DNA of 64,000 nucleotides from Allium sativum (taxonomy: Eukaryota > Streptophyta > Magnoliopsida > Asparagales > Amaryllidaceae), in contig CM060922.1 in the NCBI GenBank assembly GCA_030737875.1, forward strand, positions 317,169,456 through 317,233,455, given 5' to 3'. Position numbers and translations under genes: made by a program. The notes below the pieces were generated by a model. It was not told the DNA's origin, made no database searches, and was given only the letters and a program-made list of their open reading frames with translations. Numbering within the stretch: the stretch's first letter is position 1; each line of letters starts with the position of its first letter. Below, one piece after another: positions 60,504 to 64,000 of the stretch.

Positions 60504-61122
60504 TGTAACAACCCGGAATTTCTGAACTAATATAATTTTTTGTTTTAATTGATTAAGTGGATTTTGAATATTTAAAATGATTTATTTTAAATAATAACAA
60601 CTAAAAATGTATTTAAATCGAAGTTAGAACGCATAAATTTATTTTAATTATAAAATGAGTTTGAAATGGCACGGTTGTTTGAATATTCGATTTTAAACTT
60701 TAAATGAGTGTACAGAATGAATATTAATTCGGATTTCAGTAAACGTTTGAATCTGTTTAATTGTATCTTTCTAATGAATGTGGAAAATTCAGATTTCATA
60801 ATATAAATTGAAAGTTATATCAAGTTTAAAATTTAATATAGTCGCCATGTATTATATATATTTTAATATAGTATATAGCCCTTAAATCTTAGCCATTTAG
60901 CAAACGACCTCCGTTTTCGATGAAACCACTTTTGTTGGATCTGGAATATCAAATTATAGTTAGGTTTCAAATTTCATAATTTTTGGAATTTATATGTGAG
61001 CGCAGTGAACTTAAATGTGTTGTGTAATTTCAGTTTGAATTTAATCGACTGGAAAAATGACCATTTTTCGAATGGTCTCCAAATTCGATGAAATTAGTTT
61101 TGTTAAGATTGTATCGTCAAAA
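60504..61122 (+). mobile_element. Array C LTR3 (first 0.6 kb)
   Basis: Begins TGTAACAACCCGGAATTTC and follows LTR1/LTR2 until CGTCAAAA, where the LTR start of element G takes over. In LTR2 the same point continues CATAGCTAG (54695). Confidence 0.85.
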
Positions 61123-61999
61123 TGTAACAACCTGAAAATCTGGGCCAGTTTAAAATTTTTATTTTAGTGAATTTTGATTATTGAAAATAGATTATTGTAA
61201 ATAATATCGACGAGAAATTTATTTTGAATATATTTAGAACGTATATATTATATACGTCGTCGTTAGAATATAAATAATTATATATAATTATAAATAGAAT
61301 TGAAAATGGCGCGGTAGTTCGATAATTCGATTTCAAACTTCAATTGAATGTACCGGGTGCAAAACAATCCGGATTTTAGTGAAACCAAAAACATTAGGAT
61401 CTAATTGATAATATCTTTCCAACGAATCCGAAAAATTGAAGTTTCATAGAGGAAATCAAAAGATATGCCCAGTTGAAAATTCTGAATAGTCGTTATGGAA
61501 TTCAGGCCCTTAAAAATGGAAATTTTGCAAATGACCTCGGATTTCGACGAAACCAGTTTTGTTGGGCCCGTGATGTTAAATTATTGCTAGATTCCAAATT
61601 CCATAATTTTTCGAATCAATATGTGAGCGTGGCAAAGGAAAACGCGTTTGACCAGTTTCACTTGATTTTAATCGACTGGAAATTGGCCATTTTTCTAACG
61701 GTCTCTGAATTTGACGAAACTAGTTTTGTTAGGACCGTATCGTCAATGCGAAGCTAGAAAATATTTTTCTGGAATTTTTCGAGTTAGTATGTGACCCCAG
61801 TAATTTGAAATGGATGTTTAAAATTCAATATAACGATTTAAATGTAAATTCAACGGAAACTGTTCGAAACGAGTCGAATCAGCCTACGATACATATCCCA
61901 TTGTGTTCGGAATGGGGGTAATACGCTATGGACGACAGGCGGTGGACCTCGTTTAGAGGTCGTATGTAAAAGTCAACTTTTTTTTTAATAAATAAATAA

Positions 62000-62380
62000 T
62001 TTAAAATTTAAAGTTCTCTCCCCTCCCCCTTATTTCATTCTGCCCCCCCCCCCCCCATTTCTTGATTCGATTCAGAATTAAAAAGAGAAAAAAAAAAGAA
62101 CGACAAAGGGGCGACGGGGGATTAACCGCCGCCGACACCATATCGCCCCCACCGATGGATCGCCAACCGCGATGGCCCCCTCCTCCCTCCACATCCGATT
62201 CGAGATCCCCCCCCCCAGCAAGCCATCGCCGACGCAACCTCTTTCCCCTTCTTCTAATCGAACTGCCACTGCCCTGAGCCGCCACCTGCGACCAACTCCG
62301 ACCACCTGACCACCGCCACGCCCTGCCTACCACCTCCAGCGCGCCCCTCGACCTCCACCTTCCCCTCTGAAAATACAGTG
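62000..62380. other. GC-rich leader-like island in LTR G
   Basis: An abrupt GC-rich stretch in an AT-rich LTR, starting with a C-run (62043-62056) and ending before GTGAGTTTTTTTTGCC, which resembles a 5' splice site followed by a T-run. It takes the place of the family-specific leaders of A, B and C. Origin unknown; capture of host 5'-UTR/exon sequence is one option. Confidence 0.35.
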
Positions 62381-63710
62381 AGTTTTTTTTGCCTATTCTA
62401 TTTTATTTATGTTATTTTTATTTTCATCTTCATTTTATATACTATAAACTGAGAAAAATATAACTTTTAAAGCTGGAAATATACGATTTTCAAATGACAA
62501 AGGTCTGACTTTTATAGGGGAGAGTTCAGATTTTGTTGTAGAGAATTTGGATTTTTATAAAATAAAAAGAGTAGATTTTTATAAAAAGAATTCTGATTTT
62601 AAATCATACAAATAGGAATTTTATATTTAAAAAGCTAGAAACTTTATATAGGAAAAAGGCGAAAACTTTAACAAAGGAAAGTCGGGATTTTTAATATATG
62701 AAAGCTTCGATTTTTAAAAATATAAAAGATTTGATTTTTAAAGTTAAAGATCGGATTTTTAATAGCATAAAGCTACGATTTTTATATATTGAATAGCGAA
62801 GTAAAAATTCGATTTTTATATATTGAATAACGAAGTAAAAATTCGATTTTTATCTATGTAGTGGCTACGGATGACAAAGATGACAAAGATGCGATAACGA
62901 CGAAGATTGAAGTGTCGTGAAGTGGGATAGCTATCGGTGAGAATTTCTCACCTTTCAATTTCATTTTTGATATATATATACTAGGATGCAGACGGTGCTT
63001 AGTAGCACCCGACACAACCGTCCACAGACCATGGACTTGTTTGTTTGATTGCAAAAATTAGTTAGATGATTTGATTTGAAATTTGGTTGTTTGGTGAATT
63101 TGATTGATGTGTGAATGGCGTGGGCCTTCACTAGACCGGGGATAAGGCTAGGCCTCGTCCCGTTTCTAGTATCGTGCCGTTATGCCGCCGAAATTTTCTA
63201 AAAAAAGTTAAAAAATAAAAATATCATTTTATTTAAAGAATGAACTGAATAGAAATTCATATGTTAAAATAAAATGTTTTATCATTAAAAATATAATTTT
63301 TAACGTGAATATGAATATAGTGAATGTGAATAAATAAATATTCATTTACACACCGGACGGTTTGTTTATGCACACCTATTTGAATGACATTGATTGGGTC
63401 GATAAATTTTACACATCGCTCAACTACACAAATAAGATATGCGTTAGATTGTTTGAAACCCCACACGGTTGTTGGGATGAAATATGAAGTTCACTCATCC
63501 TGATTTATTAAATATGTCGATCGATTGATTGACAGGCTGTTATAAGCGTTAGATATCTATATTTGATGCTTATACAGTGTAGTGCACTTTGGTTGATGGT
63601 TGATTATTTTTCAATGCTATTATATACATGTGTTGTATGAAAATCCATATAATTAATCTTATATGGTGATTGATTGGGCCTCATTCCAATTTAGAAAATA
63701 AAGAATATTA

Positions 63711-63985
63711 TAAAATAAAGGTTCATGTGTCGACAGTACTCATCCATTGAGATTGGTCATGTGTTGAACGAAATATTTTGATAATAAAATTTACATCTTT
63801 ATCAATATAAAATAAAGGTTCATGTGTTGACAGTACTCATCCATTGAGATTGGTCATGTGTTGAACCAAATATTTTGATAATAAAATTTACATCTTTATC
63901 AATATAAAATAAAGGTTCATGTGTTGACAGTACTCATCCGTTGAGATTGGTCATGTGTTGAACGAAATATTTTGATAATAACAAA
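63711..63985 (+). repeat. 97-bp tandem repeat (nearly three copies)
   Basis: GGTTCATGTGT begins at 63720, 63817 and 63914, 97 bases apart, followed each time by GACAGTACTCATCC and GAGATTGGTCATGTGTTGAA. The third copy is cut short before 64000. C LTRs lack it. Confidence 0.95.
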
Positions 63986-64000
63986 TATTTTGAAAAAGGA

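Larger units (their letters stand above)
11196..61122 (+). mobile_element. Array C: LTR-internal-LTR-internal-LTR of a non-coding giant-LTR family
   Basis: Three LTR starts of the form TGTAACAAC(C/T)CG lie at 11196, 54047 and 60504; the last two directly follow polypurine tracts. After removing inserted elements F, D and B the order is LTR1 (about 6.0 kb), internal 1 (about 1.06 kb), LTR2 (5.47 kb, 3' end deleted), internal 2 (0.99 kb, primer site deleted), LTR3 (first 0.6 kb, interrupted by G). None of it encodes recognisable protein. The tandem order suggests unequal recombination between family members. Confidence 0.8.
61123..64000 (+). mobile_element. Element G: start of a related giant LTR, cut by the window edge
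   Basis: It opens TGTAACAACCTGAAAATC. Parts follow the C LTR order: CGTATCGTCAATGCGAAGCTAG near 61736, and GTTTGAAACCCCACACGGTT then TTGGGATGA near 63450. The middle (about 61980-62380) is unlike C: GC-rich with poly-C runs. Frames there (for example the minus-strand 110-codon frame at 62333-62001) are low-complexity Arg/Gly or Pro/Ser strings and not convincing genes. Confidence 0.7.

Noticed and set aside
62001..62333. 110-codon minus frame and overlapping plus frame in LTR G as genes
   Set aside because: Low-complexity Gly/Arg or Pro/Ser composition produced by GC-rich sequence, with overlapping frames on both strands.

Overview
This window is a block of nested LTR retrotransposons from a flowering-plant nuclear genome. 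The evidence is plant-type Ty3/gypsy chromovirus and Ty1/copia proteins, primer binding sites matching initiator-Met tRNA (TGGTATCAGAGC and decayed forms), an AT-rich background and methylation-type C/T changes between LTR pairs. I see no intact host gene, rRNA or functional tRNA. The species cannot be named from the sequence.

Layout, left to right. (1) 1-8237: element A (+), a non-coding retrotransposon with a 6.0-kb LTR and a 1.35-kb internal region; its 5' LTR runs off the left edge. It abuts a broken copia gag on the minus strand (8238-8788) with its leader and LTR-like sequence. (2) 8789-11195: copia leader, then unassigned sequence. (3) 11196-61122: array C (+), a tandem LTR-internal-LTR-internal-LTR arrangement of a second non-coding family with LTRs of about 6 kb and internal regions of about 1 kb. 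Its first LTR was split by two related minus-strand gypsy elements, F (12104-23071, TSD ACCAT) and D (24712-37086, TSD TATAA). Its first internal region was split by element B (41308-53743, minus strand, TSD GCATT), a near-perfect non-coding element with 4.7-kb LTRs and a 3.0-kb internal region, similar in plan to the LARD elements known from cereals. The other copies of C in the same window act as uninterrupted reference sites for all three insertions. (4) D carries in its left LTR a 5'-truncated, rearranged copia insertion (27909-30740), and in both LTRs a tRNA-derived, SINE-like segment. (5) 61123-64000: element G (+), a diverged relative of C that interrupts the last C LTR and runs off the right edge.

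Only F keeps a full gag-protease-RT-RNase H-integrase-chromodomain frame (15586-19977, minus), broken by just two in-frame stops. A, B, C and G encode nothing recognisable, but share with F the same primer site, the same PPT-proximal sequence (TTTCGRGGACGAAAT) and a short LTR motif. This suggests that an F-like chromovirus mobilised them in trans.

The most unusual structure is a set of hairpins in the F and D LTRs: a stem-loop module present twice per LTR, whose stems differ between copies but stay paired (covariation) around a conserved loop, preceded by GGTTAAGT/ACTTAACC hairpins. A separate hairpin with a compensatory change sits just before the LTR end in A and B.
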